Shown: positions 36,216 to 44,208 of the stretch, one piece after another | Layout of the letters: each line of letters opens with the position of its first letter | How positions within the stretch are numbered: the stretch's first letter is position 1 | Assembly (NCBI RefSeq): GCF_014696715.1 | Contig: NZ_JACJQO010000013.1 | Coordinates: forward strand, 62,001-126,000 | Source: Pseudanabaena sp. FACHB-2040 | GTDB lineage: Bacteria; Cyanobacteriota; Cyanobacteriia; Phormidesmidales; Phormidesmidaceae | Direction: 5' to 3' | DNA length: 64,000 nt | Notes under the pieces: generated by a model | What the model saw: the letters and a program-made list of their open reading frames with translations, nothing else | The model's database searches: none | Told to the model about the DNA's origin: nothing | Made by a program: the position numbers and the translations under genes

Positions 36216-36902
36216 ATGACCTTCCAGATAGACAGCATGATGAACAGAAAATCCAGGACTTTTCTGCACCTAGCAGAGCTGCCTAGTGCCCTTGGCTATG
36301 GTATGGCTCGACTAGGACAATTGCCCAAGTCCATCAGTCAGGGAAAGCTGTCAGCGCTGGTGGGTCTAACAGTGGGGGTTTGTCTTTTGGGGGTTACTAG
36401 CTGTACGACCCCCCCTGCTCCCAATGCTGAAACCAGTTCTCCACCTGCCGAATCTCCTATGATGCCAACGTCTGACCCTGAAGTGCAGGCCAATCAGTCT
36501 CAGGGTCAACAGCTGCCGATCTCGGCCAAAGCTGAGCTGGGCGGTCAAGAAATCCTGCTAGAGGTAGCTGAGACACCAGAGCAGCAGGCTATGGGCCTGA
36601 TGTATCGCCCGGCCCTAGCCGATGACCGGGGAATGCTCTTTCCGATGACGCGGCCTCGGCCTGTAAGTTTTTGGATGATGAACGTGCCGGTACCGTTGGA
36701 CATGGTTTTTGTCTATCAGGGCAGAATCAGAGGAATTGCAGCGAGTGCTCCGCCCTGCACAGCCTCCCCATGCCCAACCTATGGTCCCGGCAATCAACTT
36801 GTAGACCATGTAATTGAGCTGCGCGGGGGCCGCGCTGCTGAACTAGGGCTGGCGGTAGGCGACCCAGTAGCCATTACTCGGTTAGCAGAGCCGGTGCCTT
36901 AA
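36216..36902 (+). CDS. DUF192-domain lipoprotein
   Basis: A 228-residue protein. A hydrophobic segment ending in 'LLGVTSC' looks like a lipoprotein anchor but sits unusually far (about residue 62) from the first Met, so the real start may be later than the ATGs at 36216, 36237 or 36240. After a Pro/Ser-rich linker comes a DUF192 domain ('PEQQAMGLMYRPALADDRGM', 'FWMMNVPVPLDMVFV', 'VIELRGGRAAELGL'). Function unknown; the fold binds small hydrophobic or metal-related ligands in some homologues. Confidence 0.8.
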   Translation: MTFQIDSMMNRKSRTFLHLAELPSALGYGMARLGQLPKSISQGKLSALVGLTVGVCLLGVTSCTTPPAPNAETSSPPAESPMMPTSDPEVQANQSQGQQLPISAKAELGGQEILLEVAETPEQQAMGLMYRPALADDRGMLFPMTRPRPVSFWMMNVPVPLDMVFVYQGRIRGIAASAPPCTASPCPTYGPGNQLVDHVIELRGGRAAELGLAVGDPVAITRLAEPVP

Positions 36903-37285
36903 GGGCTAATTGAGCCTGCAATTGCTTGCTTAGAGCTATCTGAAGGTAAAAGAGCGAAAAGCAAGATGGCCTCAGAGAATTCTGCTTAAATTTCGTTAAA
37001 TCTCTCAGTCAGCCTAGGCAATCATCGGTGTAATTTGATACAGTTATCTCCACTCTGCGAGATAACTGTATCATTCCAAACAAATTTTCTGGGTTTCTAC
37101 TGGCTTTTTAAGGGTTTAAAGGATTGGGAAGTTGTAATTAGTTCCTGGTCTTTTGAGTTATGCCGTACCCCCACGGAAAAAAGTTTGCTTAACTCACAGA
37201 AAAATTGGTGCGTCTACTGAGGAATCCTTTTGTAGAATCGGGTGAATTGCAGGTAACCAGCTACCAGCAAAGGAGGTGAGCATCT
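36903..37285. other. Intergenic region with a 15-bp inverted repeat
   Basis: About 380 nt. A perfect inverted repeat (37036-37050 with 37059-37073, 8-nt loop) lies in its first third; the arms read TGATACAGTTATCTC and the reverse. It may be the terminator of the DUF192 gene or a regulator site for the DUF2949 gene. A 61-codon plus-strand frame at 37035-37220 crosses the same hairpin and is not believable. The end of the region holds a very strong ribosome site for the next gene. Confidence 0.55.
37269..37279 (+). promoter_or_regulatory. Near-perfect Shine-Dalgarno site of DUF2949 gene
   Basis: AAAGGAGGTGA complements almost the whole anti-SD end of 16S rRNA. It ends six nucleotides before the ATG at 37286. 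Most genes in this window have weak sites, so this one suggests high translation. Confidence 0.8.
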
Positions 37286-37477
37286 ATGGCAACAAAAACC
37301 CACACGAATTTGATTCGTTTTTTGCAGGAAGAACTGTCGATTTCGACTTCGTCGATTGAAGTGGCTCTGCGGCACAGTGAACAAGATCCCGGCCCACTAC
37401 CCATGATTCTTTGGCAGTATGGCCTAATTACTCTTGAAGAACTCGAGCAAATCTATGACTGGATGGAAGCTGCTTAA
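37286..37477 (+). CDS. DUF2949 family small protein
   Basis: A 63-residue acidic helical protein, recognisable by 'LIRFLQEELSISTSSIEVAL' and the C-terminal 'LPMILWQYGLITLEELEQIY'. The family is restricted to cyanobacteria and has no known function. It has the strongest ribosome site in the window and its own intrinsic terminator at 37503-37536, so it is a highly translated monocistronic gene. Confidence 0.88.
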   Translation: MATKTHTNLIRFLQEELSISTSSIEVALRHSEQDPGPLPMILWQYGLITLEELEQIYDWMEAA

Positions 37478-37502
37478 TCCACCGAACTCACAGCTAACTT
37501 GG

Positions 37503-37536
37503 AGAGAGGCGTAGTGGTGGCTGCGCCTCTCTTTTT
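37503..37536 (+). terminator. Intrinsic terminator of DUF2949 gene
   Basis: Stem AGAGAGGCG (37503-37511) with CGCCTCTCT (37524-37532) and a 12-nt loop, followed by a T-run (37532-37536) and GCTTT. This is a textbook plus-strand terminator, 26 nt past the stop codon. Confidence 0.88.
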
Positions 37537-37561
37537 GCTTTGCTGTTAGTGCCGCAATCGC

Positions 37562-38716
37562 TTAGCCTGCCTTAAAGACCTGGCTAGCAGCAGCAATGCC
37601 AGCACCGGAGGTGAACTGGTCGTAGCCCAACGCCACAAGGGAGGCTTCTAACGCTGCAACAGCGGTGAGAATGTCGCGATCACAAACAAAGCCCAGGTGC
37701 CCAATCCGGAAGATCTGGCCCTTGAGATGGTCCTGACCGCCCGCCAAAATCACGTCATACTGCTTTTTCATGACCGAGCGGATCTGCTCAGAGTCGACTT
37801 GCTGGGGCATGACAGCAGTGATGGCTGGGCTACCACATTCGTCGGCGGTATATAGCGGCAGGTTGAGCGCCCGCATGGCTGCTCGCGTGGCTCGCTTGTG
37901 GCGATCGTGGCGGGCAAAAATTGACTCCAGCCCCTCTGCCTTCATCATGCGCAGGGCTGTCTGGAGGGCAAAAAACAGGTTAATAGGTGGGGTAAACGGC
38001 GTGCTGTTTTTAGCCGCATTTTTCTTGTAGGGCATCAAGTCCAGGTAGAACTTGGGCAGCGTCGCCGTTTCGTAGGCCGCCCAAGCTTTGGCGCTAACCG
38101 AGACAAAGGCTAGACCGGGCGGGATCATGTAGCCTTTTTGAGAACCGGAGGCAACGACATCAAGACCCAACTCGTCTACTGGGACATTGCTGGCCCCGAG
38201 GCTGGTTACGGCATCGACGATGATCAGCGCCTGACCGTGGGCTTTGACGTGGCGGTTAATGGCCTCTAGGTCGTTGAGCACCCCGGTTGACGTTTCGCTG
38301 TGGGTGATGATGACGGCCTTGATCTGCTTCTCGGCGTCGGCTTCGAGCGCTGCCTTAAAGTCTTCTGGGTTAAGGGGTTTGCCCCATTCAGCGACAATTT
38401 CTTGGGTATCGAGGCCAAAGGCGCGAGCCACTTTGCCCCAGCGCTCACCGAACTTGCCGTTGTTGCCGACCAGCACGCGATCGCCCGCACTTAGGAAGTT
38501 GATGATGCCTGCTTCCATTGCACCTGTACCGCTGGCAGCAAGGATCAGCACATCGTTTTGGGTCTGGTGCAGCCACTTGAGGTTTTCGGTGACTTCTGCC
38601 ATAATTTGGCCAAATTCGCCGCTGCGGTGACCCATGGGATGTTTGGTCATCGCCAAGAGTACCTGCTCCGGTACAGGTGTGGGCCCCGGAATCATCAGCA
38701 TCATCTTGTTGTCCAT
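37562..38716 (-). CDS. Class V aminotransferase (alanine/serine-glyoxylate type)
   Basis: PLP enzyme of 384 residues that transfers an amino group to glyoxylate, giving glycine. The fold-type I signature shows the Schiff-base Lys194 ('VASGSQKGYMIPP'), Asp168 ('IIVDAVTSLG') and 'LPLYTADE'-type C-terminal domain. The N-terminal 'LMIPGPTPVPEQVLLAM' is typical of the alanine/serine-glyoxylate group. Members were once mis-annotated in cyanobacteria as soluble hydrogenase small subunits. It may work in photorespiration with GlcD (9300-10769), though the two genes are far apart. Donor amino acid is not certain. Confidence 0.9.
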   Translation of the reverse strand: MDNKMMLMIPGPTPVPEQVLLAMTKHPMGHRSGEFGQIMAEVTENLKWLHQTQNDVLILAASGTGAMEAGIINFLSAGDRVLVGNNGKFGERWGKVARAFGLDTQEIVAEWGKPLNPEDFKAALEADAEKQIKAVIITHSETSTGVLNDLEAINRHVKAHGQALIIVDAVTSLGASNVPVDELGLDVVASGSQKGYMIPPGLAFVSVSAKAWAAYETATLPKFYLDLMPYKKNAAKNSTPFTPPINLFFALQTALRMMKAEGLESIFARHDRHKRATRAAMRALNLPLYTADECGSPAITAVMPQQVDSEQIRSVMKKQYDVILAGGQDHLKGQIFRIGHLGFVCDRDILTAVAALEASLVALGYDQFTSGAGIAAASQVFKAG

Positions 38717-38881
38717 GACGGCGCTACCAGTCTTGAAATTAGGTGCAAGATCCTAGATTACACAACAATTGTTAACAACGGCACCGAATTTTTTCGGTCA
38801 TGCTGCTTGTGTCAGCAGGTCTTAAAAACCCAGTGAGAACACGCTGCAGAGACGCGATCAATCGACGTTTCTATAGTGTGT

Positions 38882-39862
38882 TCACAGGTCTAAGAGCAAA
38901 TCGCCTCGTCGTTCTACGGTTTGACGGATTTTCTGCCACAGGCGCTCGTCTTCCTTATAAATGCTGAGGGCTTTTAGGGCATCCTTGGCGTCTCGCAGCG
39001 AACCGTCTGCAATCAAAGCGAGAAGAAATTCTAAAGCGGGGTCTTGGCGTAGGGTTGCGATCGCAAGCAGCCCCGTCCTCCTCAGGTCTGAATTAGTGGT
39101 TTGCTGCCACCACTCCCGCAAAATTGGAAAAGCCTCTGGCAAGCGCGACTCTCCCAGAGCTAGGGCGGCCACTTCTGCCCGTTCTCCCAAGTCATCCGGT
39201 GCTGACTTTTTACTAAGCTGCAGCAGTTCCTGCACCAGGGGCAACGACTCCATCGGAGCCAGTTCGAGTAGGGCTATCAGGCATTCTCCCAGCACGGGTG
39301 GCGTATCTCCGACTTTGACGCGCAGGCGTAGCAGAGCTACGCCCAGTTCGTGTTCGCTGTAGGCAATGGCCCGAGCAGCTCCAATTCTGGCTTCCGGTTC
39401 TGGGTCTGCTAGCAAGTCCGCTAGCTCAATCATGGCCGCAGGATAGTGCATTCTCACCAGTCCCAGGGCACAAGTACCTCGCAGCTTAGGAGCTGCATCG
39501 ACCTGCCCGCCCCAGATTGGCTCCCACTGCACATGACGAATGCCCTTGAGAAATAGGGTTTCGTCACTGTGCTCAAGGCGGTAGAGGGCTTCTGCGATCG
39601 CTTGTTTGGCCCGACACCCCGGATCGCTGTCTTTGGGGTTGATCAGAAAGCGATCAAAGGCTGTGACCAGTTCTGGCAACAGTAGGTAGATTTCAAATTG
39701 GGCAATTAGATGTGCAGCTTGAGCAGCGACGACCCCATACCGACTGGTGATTGCCTGCCGCAGCGTAATGAGGCCCAGTTCAGAAGTTGGGTTGCTCCGA
39801 ATCTGATTGAGAGCATCTATAAGCTCCTCCAGTTTGCGAGACTTTGCCATAGGTTTAGCCAT
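38882..39862 (-). CDS. HEAT-repeat protein
   Basis: About 326 residues of alpha-helical repeats, for example 'GTCALGLVRMHYPAAMIELA', 'ARIGAARAIAYSEHELGVAL' and 'EAFPILREWWQQ'. HEAT proteins in cyanobacteria are often protein-binding scaffolds or phycobilin lyase-like; this one lacks the E/F-type lyase features I would expect. The open frame runs up to 39961, but the ATG at 39862 ('MAKPMAKSRKLEELIDAL') has AGGTGG at good spacing and is preferred. Confidence 0.82.
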   Translation of the reverse strand: MAKPMAKSRKLEELIDALNQIRSNPTSELGLITLRQAITSRYGVVAAQAAHLIAQFEIYLLLPELVTAFDRFLINPKDSDPGCRAKQAIAEALYRLEHSDETLFLKGIRHVQWEPIWGGQVDAAPKLRGTCALGLVRMHYPAAMIELADLLADPEPEARIGAARAIAYSEHELGVALLRLRVKVGDTPPVLGECLIALLELAPMESLPLVQELLQLSKKSAPDDLGERAEVAALALGESRLPEAFPILREWWQQTTNSDLRRTGLLAIATLRQDPALEFLLALIADGSLRDAKDALKALSIYKEDERLWQKIRQTVERRGDLLLDL

Positions 39863-39968
39863 GTTGCTGCCACCTGAGCCACTCGCCCCTTTTTGAATAT
39901 AGGACATTTGTATCAACTGCCCTGCCAGATAGCAAGCCCTAAATTGACCCTTTTTTGACAAGTAGCAG

Positions 39969-40008
39969 GGCAGGAGGCAGGAGAGACCGTCTGCTTCTGC
40001 CTCCTGCC
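39969..40008 (-). terminator. Hairpin downstream of the 64-residue gene
   Basis: GGCAGGAGGCAG (39969-39980) pairs perfectly with CTGCCTCCTGCC (39997-40008), loop 16 nt. It begins immediately after the stop of the minus-strand gene at 40010-40204 and lies upstream of the HEAT gene, so it probably separates the two transcripts. Confidence 0.6.
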
Positions 40009-40009
40009 T

Positions 40010-40204
40010 TTAAAAGGAACGCCGCTCTAAGTAATGCGTTTGGTGCAGTTGGCGCAGCGATTGGATGTGCTGTTGCGATCGCAACGCTTCCCGATTTTGG
40101 CTGACGGGTTCATCCCAAAGCTCAGCAGGCAGGTGCTGACGGTTGCGGGAGCGGAACTCTGAAATTCTTTGGAAATAGTTGGATTGAGAAGTGGGGGTAG
40201 TCAC
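40010..40204 (-). CDS. Small basic hypothetical protein
   Basis: A 64-residue polar protein ('SNYFQRISEFRSRNRQHLPA', C-terminal 'THYLERRSF') with no recognised domain, membrane segment or signal. It starts at a GTG (40204) with a strong AAGGAG six bases upstream and is followed by its own hairpin, which supports a real gene. The promoter region holds repeated ATACTACAA motifs. Confidence 0.6.
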   Translation of the reverse strand: MTTPTSQSNYFQRISEFRSRNRQHLPAELWDEPVSQNREALRSQQHIQSLRQLHQTHYLERRSF

Positions 40205-40273
40205 AGGAGGCTCCTTGCAAGTTCTAAGTCCTTGCAGTTTTTTAGAACATTGGGGTTGCCAGTTGCTTGCCCA

Positions 40274-40390
40274 ATACTACAAGTATACTACAAAAATGTT
40301 ACTTATCGCCAGTTCATACTACAAATTCTTTCTATCAGTGCTTGTGAAGCGCCAAGCCTGTTTCCTTGAAGGAATCTCAGCTTGTAGTAT
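40274..40390. promoter_or_regulatory. Four copies of the 9-mer ATACTACAA, helically spaced
   Basis: Direct copies start at 40274, 40285 and 40316; an inverted copy (TTGTAGTAT) is at 40382-40390. Spacings of 11, 31 and about 66 bp are near whole turns of DNA. The array lies between two divergent genes (40010-40204 minus, 40467-40964 plus) in an AT-rich region, as expected for a regulator that binds several sites on one face of the helix. Confidence 0.6.
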
Positions 40391-40466
40391 AGACCTCTAT
40401 ATTTAAAAGCAACTCTGCCGCTAGGCCTCCAGCAGATAATGGAAGAGTTAGTCGCTTTTCCTAAAT

Positions 40467-40964
40467 ATGAGCCAGCCCGCTATAGTTCAATCTCTGCTTG
40501 CTCAGCACCTTACCCCTGAGCAATTTGCCCCATTTGGTCAGGTCATTTACCCTAGCCCAGACGGTCTACCGTTTGGCCCTGAAGATGCACAGCTGCAGCT
40601 GCAAAACGGCATTCCTCGGTTCTACATCATGCAGCTAGGGCATCACGGAATGCGCTTCCATAAGATCACTCGGCACCAGCAATGTACCCAGTGCTTAGGG
40701 GCTTTAGAAGGCAAGGAGTGGCTGATTGCCGTAGCTCCTCCCGGCTCTGCTTCGACCCCTGAACCTGAGGCCATTCGGGCCTTTCGCATTCCCGGCAGCT
40801 GCTTTATCAAACTAGAGGTTGGCACCTGGCATGCTGGGCCTCACTTTGAGGCAGAAACTGTCAGTTTCTACAACCTGGAGTTGAGCGATACCAACATTAG
40901 CGACCACGAAACCTGCGATTTAATCAAAACTTTTGGCTTAGCTTTTGAGCTGACTACGCTCTAG
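40467..40964 (+). CDS. Ureidoglycolate lyase-like protein (AllA family)
   Basis: AllA cleaves ureidoglycolate to glyoxylate and urea, the last step of one allantoin pathway. The 165-residue cupin keeps the family core: 'FAPFGQVIYPSPD', 'ITRHQQCTQCLGALEGKEWL', 'FRIPGSCFIKLEVGTWHAGP', with His and Glu at metal positions. No other purine-degradation gene is nearby, so substrate assignment rests on family alone. Its last 11 nt overlap the end of the convergent GH51-like gene. Confidence 0.85.
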   Translation: MSQPAIVQSLLAQHLTPEQFAPFGQVIYPSPDGLPFGPEDAQLQLQNGIPRFYIMQLGHHGMRFHKITRHQQCTQCLGALEGKEWLIAVAPPGSASTPEPEAIRAFRIPGSCFIKLEVGTWHAGPHFEAETVSFYNLELSDTNISDHETCDLIKTFGLAFELTTL

Positions 40965-42684
40965 GAATTTCAAGAATGCTGACAGAGCGTTGGGGCAGCT
41001 TCACCTGAAGCTTCTGTCCTTGAGTGGGCAAGGATTTGGCGGTGATTTCTCCAGCGTGCAGGCGCTGACTGGCCGGGGCAGCAGGCTGCCGTTCGCTAAA
41101 GAGATGATGAGTCACCGCACTACCGATTGCTGGAAAGTCTGATAGATCAAGGGCAATTGACAAGTCCTGGTTAAAACTGCGGTTGATGGCGTGAACGTAA
41201 ATCATGCGTTCATCCGCCGTTGCCACCAGATCGATGAGGGCAATGTCTGAGCCAGGGCTTCTGGCCCAGCCCATATCAAAGGGCTGACGGTAGCGAGGAA
41301 CCTCTGACGACTCTACGCTCAGCAGGTTAGCGCCGTGATGATTGCTGTAGAACTGCGTGATCTGGCCTTGAGGCAAAAAGTAAGGCGGCGTTTGGGCGGT
41401 GGGGTCAACGCGAATGCTGGTAATGTCCCAACTGGCTCCCACCAGCATGGACTGACATGCGATCGCAACCTCATTGCCATGCCGCATCAGCCCATTTAAG
41501 AATCCCGCTGCCCCCAAGCCCGACGCTAGAGGCCAGTCGATGGTGGGCGGTGGCTCTAGGTCCTCAAAACCCCAACCGTTCCAGTTCCACTCGGTAACGG
41601 CAACCTGGTAACCCAGCGATTGAGCAAACCCAGTGTGATTAGCCACTGCCTGATTTACGCCTGACTCGGAGAAGTAGCCTGGCATTGCCACCCAAGCCTT
41701 CCACCAGTCAGCAGCTCTCAAGTCACCGCTAGCGACAGGCTCTCCCTCCCGCTTCACATCTCGAATGTGCCCCGGCGCATAGCTGTGAAAGGCAACATAC
41801 TTCACCCGGCTGCGGATTATGGGATCGGCCAAGACAATCCTTTCCATGCCCTGCCCCAGAGTGCCGTCGATAATCAGCTCAACTCTCGGATCCACTGCGT
41901 CGATAGCCCGGATGTAAGCTTTCAGGCATTGCAAGTACCACTCGGCCAAATCGGTAGGGTCAGACAGCTCTGTTCCTTCCCGCACTCGCTTGCGAAAACC
42001 TCCTAGCCAGGTCTCGTTACCGATTTGAATGTATTCAACTTGATACGGTTCAGGGTGACCATTTGCTCGCCGCACCGCTGGCCAATCTGGCATTCCCGCA
42101 GGCAAAGTTGAACCGACCGGAGCATTGGCATAGGCTAAGAGTCCGGCGGCCCTGAGTGCGGCCTCTTCTAGGGGCAGCTTGCGAGAGACGGCATCTAAAA
42201 AGTTGACAACCAAGATCGTTTCGACTTCCAGCAGATCCCGCAGCTGAAAGTACTCATCTAGGCCGAACTGGTTGGTAATTTCCTCCCCGGTATAGCCAAT
42301 TGTCACCGGGCGATCAGCGTCTCGACCTGGCACATTGCTGATCAAATCGCGCCAATCAATGTAGTCTACATCGGTCCCCCCTGGAAAACGGAGTAGGGGG
42401 ATTTTCATTTGTCTCATCAGATCCACCGCTGCCGGTTGAATCTGATCAGTTCCCGGTTCTAGGGAAGTTTCAGGGCCAGGTTCTCCCCAGCTTGCCCGCT
42501 CTAGGAAGTGACCAAACAGGCGATTATCAATTCGAGTAACCGACTGATTACGAACCACGAAGTTGATCGATTCCTGAGCCTCGAACCGAACCCCACTTAG
42601 GGAAAGCAAGCCAGAAACCACTAGGGCTAGAAAAAAACACAGCCCCAAAAAAGGAAGTCGCTTTCGGGCAATGAATCGCGTCAA
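40954..42684 (-). CDS. GH51-like alpha-L-arabinofuranosidase, membrane-anchored
   Basis: A 576-residue glycoside hydrolase with an N-terminal signal anchor ('FLGLCFFLALVVSGLLSL'). The (beta/alpha)8 core has 'PLLRFPGGTDVDYIDWRD', the acid/base Glu224 ('IQIGNETWLG') and the nucleophile Glu365 ('VTEWNWNGWGFED'); a beta-sandwich C-terminal domain follows. GH51 enzymes release arabinose; GH39/GH79-like specificities are possible. It probably acts on exopolysaccharide in the periplasm. The start is a TTG at 42684 that directly follows the TAG of the upstream gene, so translation is likely coupled. Its 3' end overlaps the AllA-like gene. Confidence 0.83.
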   Translation of the reverse strand: MTRFIARKRLPFLGLCFFLALVVSGLLSLSGVRFEAQESINFVVRNQSVTRIDNRLFGHFLERASWGEPGPETSLEPGTDQIQPAAVDLMRQMKIPLLRFPGGTDVDYIDWRDLISNVPGRDADRPVTIGYTGEEITNQFGLDEYFQLRDLLEVETILVVNFLDAVSRKLPLEEAALRAAGLLAYANAPVGSTLPAGMPDWPAVRRANGHPEPYQVEYIQIGNETWLGGFRKRVREGTELSDPTDLAEWYLQCLKAYIRAIDAVDPRVELIIDGTLGQGMERIVLADPIIRSRVKYVAFHSYAPGHIRDVKREGEPVASGDLRAADWWKAWVAMPGYFSESGVNQAVANHTGFAQSLGYQVAVTEWNWNGWGFEDLEPPPTIDWPLASGLGAAGFLNGLMRHGNEVAIACQSMLVGASWDITSIRVDPTAQTPPYFLPQGQITQFYSNHHGANLLSVESSEVPRYRQPFDMGWARSPGSDIALIDLVATADERMIYVHAINRSFNQDLSIALDLSDFPAIGSAVTHHLFSERQPAAPASQRLHAGEITAKSLPTQGQKLQVKLPQRSVSILEIPRA

Positions 42685-43338
42685 CTACTGAGGCTCTGCC
42701 TGAGCCAGCGGGGGACGCCAGCAAAGATAGCACAATGGGCCTAGCAGCGGCACTAGCGCCACGGCCCAAAAGACAGCTGGGCTATGAATACCGCGTCGGG
42801 CCATGTCATCATCCAGCAAATCTGTCAGCGGGAAAAACAGGCACATGAGGCAGAAATCGAGGGAAATCAGATGGACAAAATGCCGAGTCTGGAACTGCTG
42901 CACGTAGTCGCCCCAGTCTCCAGCAATAACTGCATAGGCGATCAGTGCGATCGCAACTCCCAGCAGCGTAACTCCGGTTGATCGCTGATCAAGCTTACTG
43001 ATCACCTTATCTTTCTGTCCGTCAAATGCCTGATTAGGCTGGCGCAACAGCAGATAAGGCGTCAGGCAAATGACGCCTGTAAAGTTAGATCCTAAAAAGG
43101 GCGGCCAAGCCCGTATCGGCTGCATCTTGCCATCGGCAAACATGAGGCAGGCATAGATCATCGGCCATACCCCCATCAGGCTAAAAATGGCCGGGAGATA
43201 GGCATTCAAGTCGCCCCACTGTAGGGTCAGCAGTTTACGCGCAACGAACCAGGTGTAGGCCCGATCAAGCGGAGCTAGCCAGATGGTGTAAACCACAAAG
43301 CTCAGCCAGATTAGCCCCAGCACAATTCGCCTAGCCAT
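42685..43338 (-). CDS. Integral membrane protein of unknown function
   Basis: A 217-residue protein with about five or six membrane helices, among them 'IVLGLIWLSFVVYTIWLAP', 'LPAIFSLMGVWPMIYACLMF', 'GVTLLGVAIALIAYAVIAG' and 'AVFWAVALVPLLGPLCYLCW'. It resembles the conserved cyanobacterial/plastid proteins with a 'DFCLMCLFFPLTDLLDDDM' segment, whose role I do not know. The stop is immediately followed by the TTG start of the GH51-like gene, so the two form an operon. Confidence 0.8.
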   Translation of the reverse strand: MARRIVLGLIWLSFVVYTIWLAPLDRAYTWFVARKLLTLQWGDLNAYLPAIFSLMGVWPMIYACLMFADGKMQPIRAWPPFLGSNFTGVICLTPYLLLRQPNQAFDGQKDKVISKLDQRSTGVTLLGVAIALIAYAVIAGDWGDYVQQFQTRHFVHLISLDFCLMCLFFPLTDLLDDDMARRGIHSPAVFWAVALVPLLGPLCYLCWRPPLAQAEPQ

Positions 43339-43423
43339 GAGCCGATGTCCTCAGAGTCTTACTCTTCAGCTTCTAGGCAACCTGCATGAACAACCTCTAT
43401 CAGCAGGGCAATCGTGGGAGGGG

Positions 43424-43780
43424 TTACTGCAACTCACTGCTTAAGAGCTGTTCTAGCTGAGGTATCAGCGGGACTAAATCCTCCTGGACGGTTGCCCAAA
43501 CTCTCGCTAAATCCACCCGGAAGTATTCATGGGCCATAACATTACGCATTCCAATCATGAAGCGCCACGGAATATCAGGATGGCGTCTCTGAATAGTCTC
43601 CGGAACGTTTACAGAGGCTTCGCCAATGACAATAAAGTCATACAAAACCGCCTTAATGATCGTTTCATCCTCCTCAAAGTCTTCAAGGGTCATCCCATAG
43701 ATGCGCTGCTGAATACTTGAAATCGCATCCAGAACATCCTGAACTCTCAGGGGCGATTCTCTAGTCGAAGACACGAACAA
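43424..43780 (-). CDS. hepT: HepT-like toxin (DUF86, HEPN ribonuclease family)
   Basis: A 118-residue HEPN-domain protein. The family motif Rx4HxY is intact: Arg79, His84 and Tyr86 in 'RNVMAHEY'. HepT cuts RNA and is kept inactive by its partner nucleotidyltransferase MntA, which modifies the Tyr of this motif with AMP. The gene overlaps the upstream mntA by 20 nt on the same strand, the usual antitoxin-first order. The pair is a type VII toxin-antitoxin module. Confidence 0.9.
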   Translation of the reverse strand: MFVSSTRESPLRVQDVLDAISSIQQRIYGMTLEDFEEDETIIKAVLYDFIVIGEASVNVPETIQRRHPDIPWRFMIGMRNVMAHEYFRVDLARVWATVQEDLVPLIPQLEQLLSSELQ

Positions 43781-44054
43781 TATCCTTGGAAACAGGTTCT
43801 CTTAAATGCTCTCTTAAGGCTTCGCGGGTACCAAGATCAATATCTTTTTGAAGCAAGTCCTCAAGATAATGCTGAACCCGGAAAAGCTGAAAATAGCCGC
43901 CAGGCTCTAAAAATTCAACTAGAAAGTCTACGTCGCTGTCGGGGCGGGCCTCGTCGCGGGCAACAGAGCCAAAGAGATCAAGGGATTTTACGCCTAGAGC
44001 TTCTAGATTGTCACGGTGGGCTTCTAGTAAAGCCAGTACTTCATCGCGGGTCAT
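43761..44054 (-). CDS. mntA: MntA-like minimal nucleotidyltransferase antitoxin
   Basis: A 97-residue nucleotidyltransferase with the GSX10DXD motif complete: Gly29-Ser30, then Asp41 and Asp43 ('FGSVARDEARPDSDVDFLVE'). In this family it transfers AMP to the Tyr of HepT and so neutralises it. It overlaps hepT by 20 nt. The ATG is at 44054. A housekeeping role is possible, but the pairing with hepT argues for a toxin-antitoxin function. Confidence 0.9.
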   Translation of the reverse strand: MTRDEVLALLEAHRDNLEALGVKSLDLFGSVARDEARPDSDVDFLVEFLEPGGYFQLFRVQHYLEDLLQKDIDLGTREALREHLREPVSKDIVRVFD

Positions 44055-44208
44055 GGTGCAATGGCCCTTCTGGCCGGTCTAACGTCTTTGGAGAGGCTGC
44101 GCCAGAGACCAACGCAACTCACCTCCCCCATTATGATCTAGACCCACTATCCAGGGCTGGTGCTGCTTCTGATACCATCGGCTAGGTGTTTAGAAGGCGC
44201 TAACAACG

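Noticed and set aside
37035-37220. 61-codon frame after DUF192
   Set aside because: It starts inside the inverted repeat at 37036 and has no family or ribosome site.
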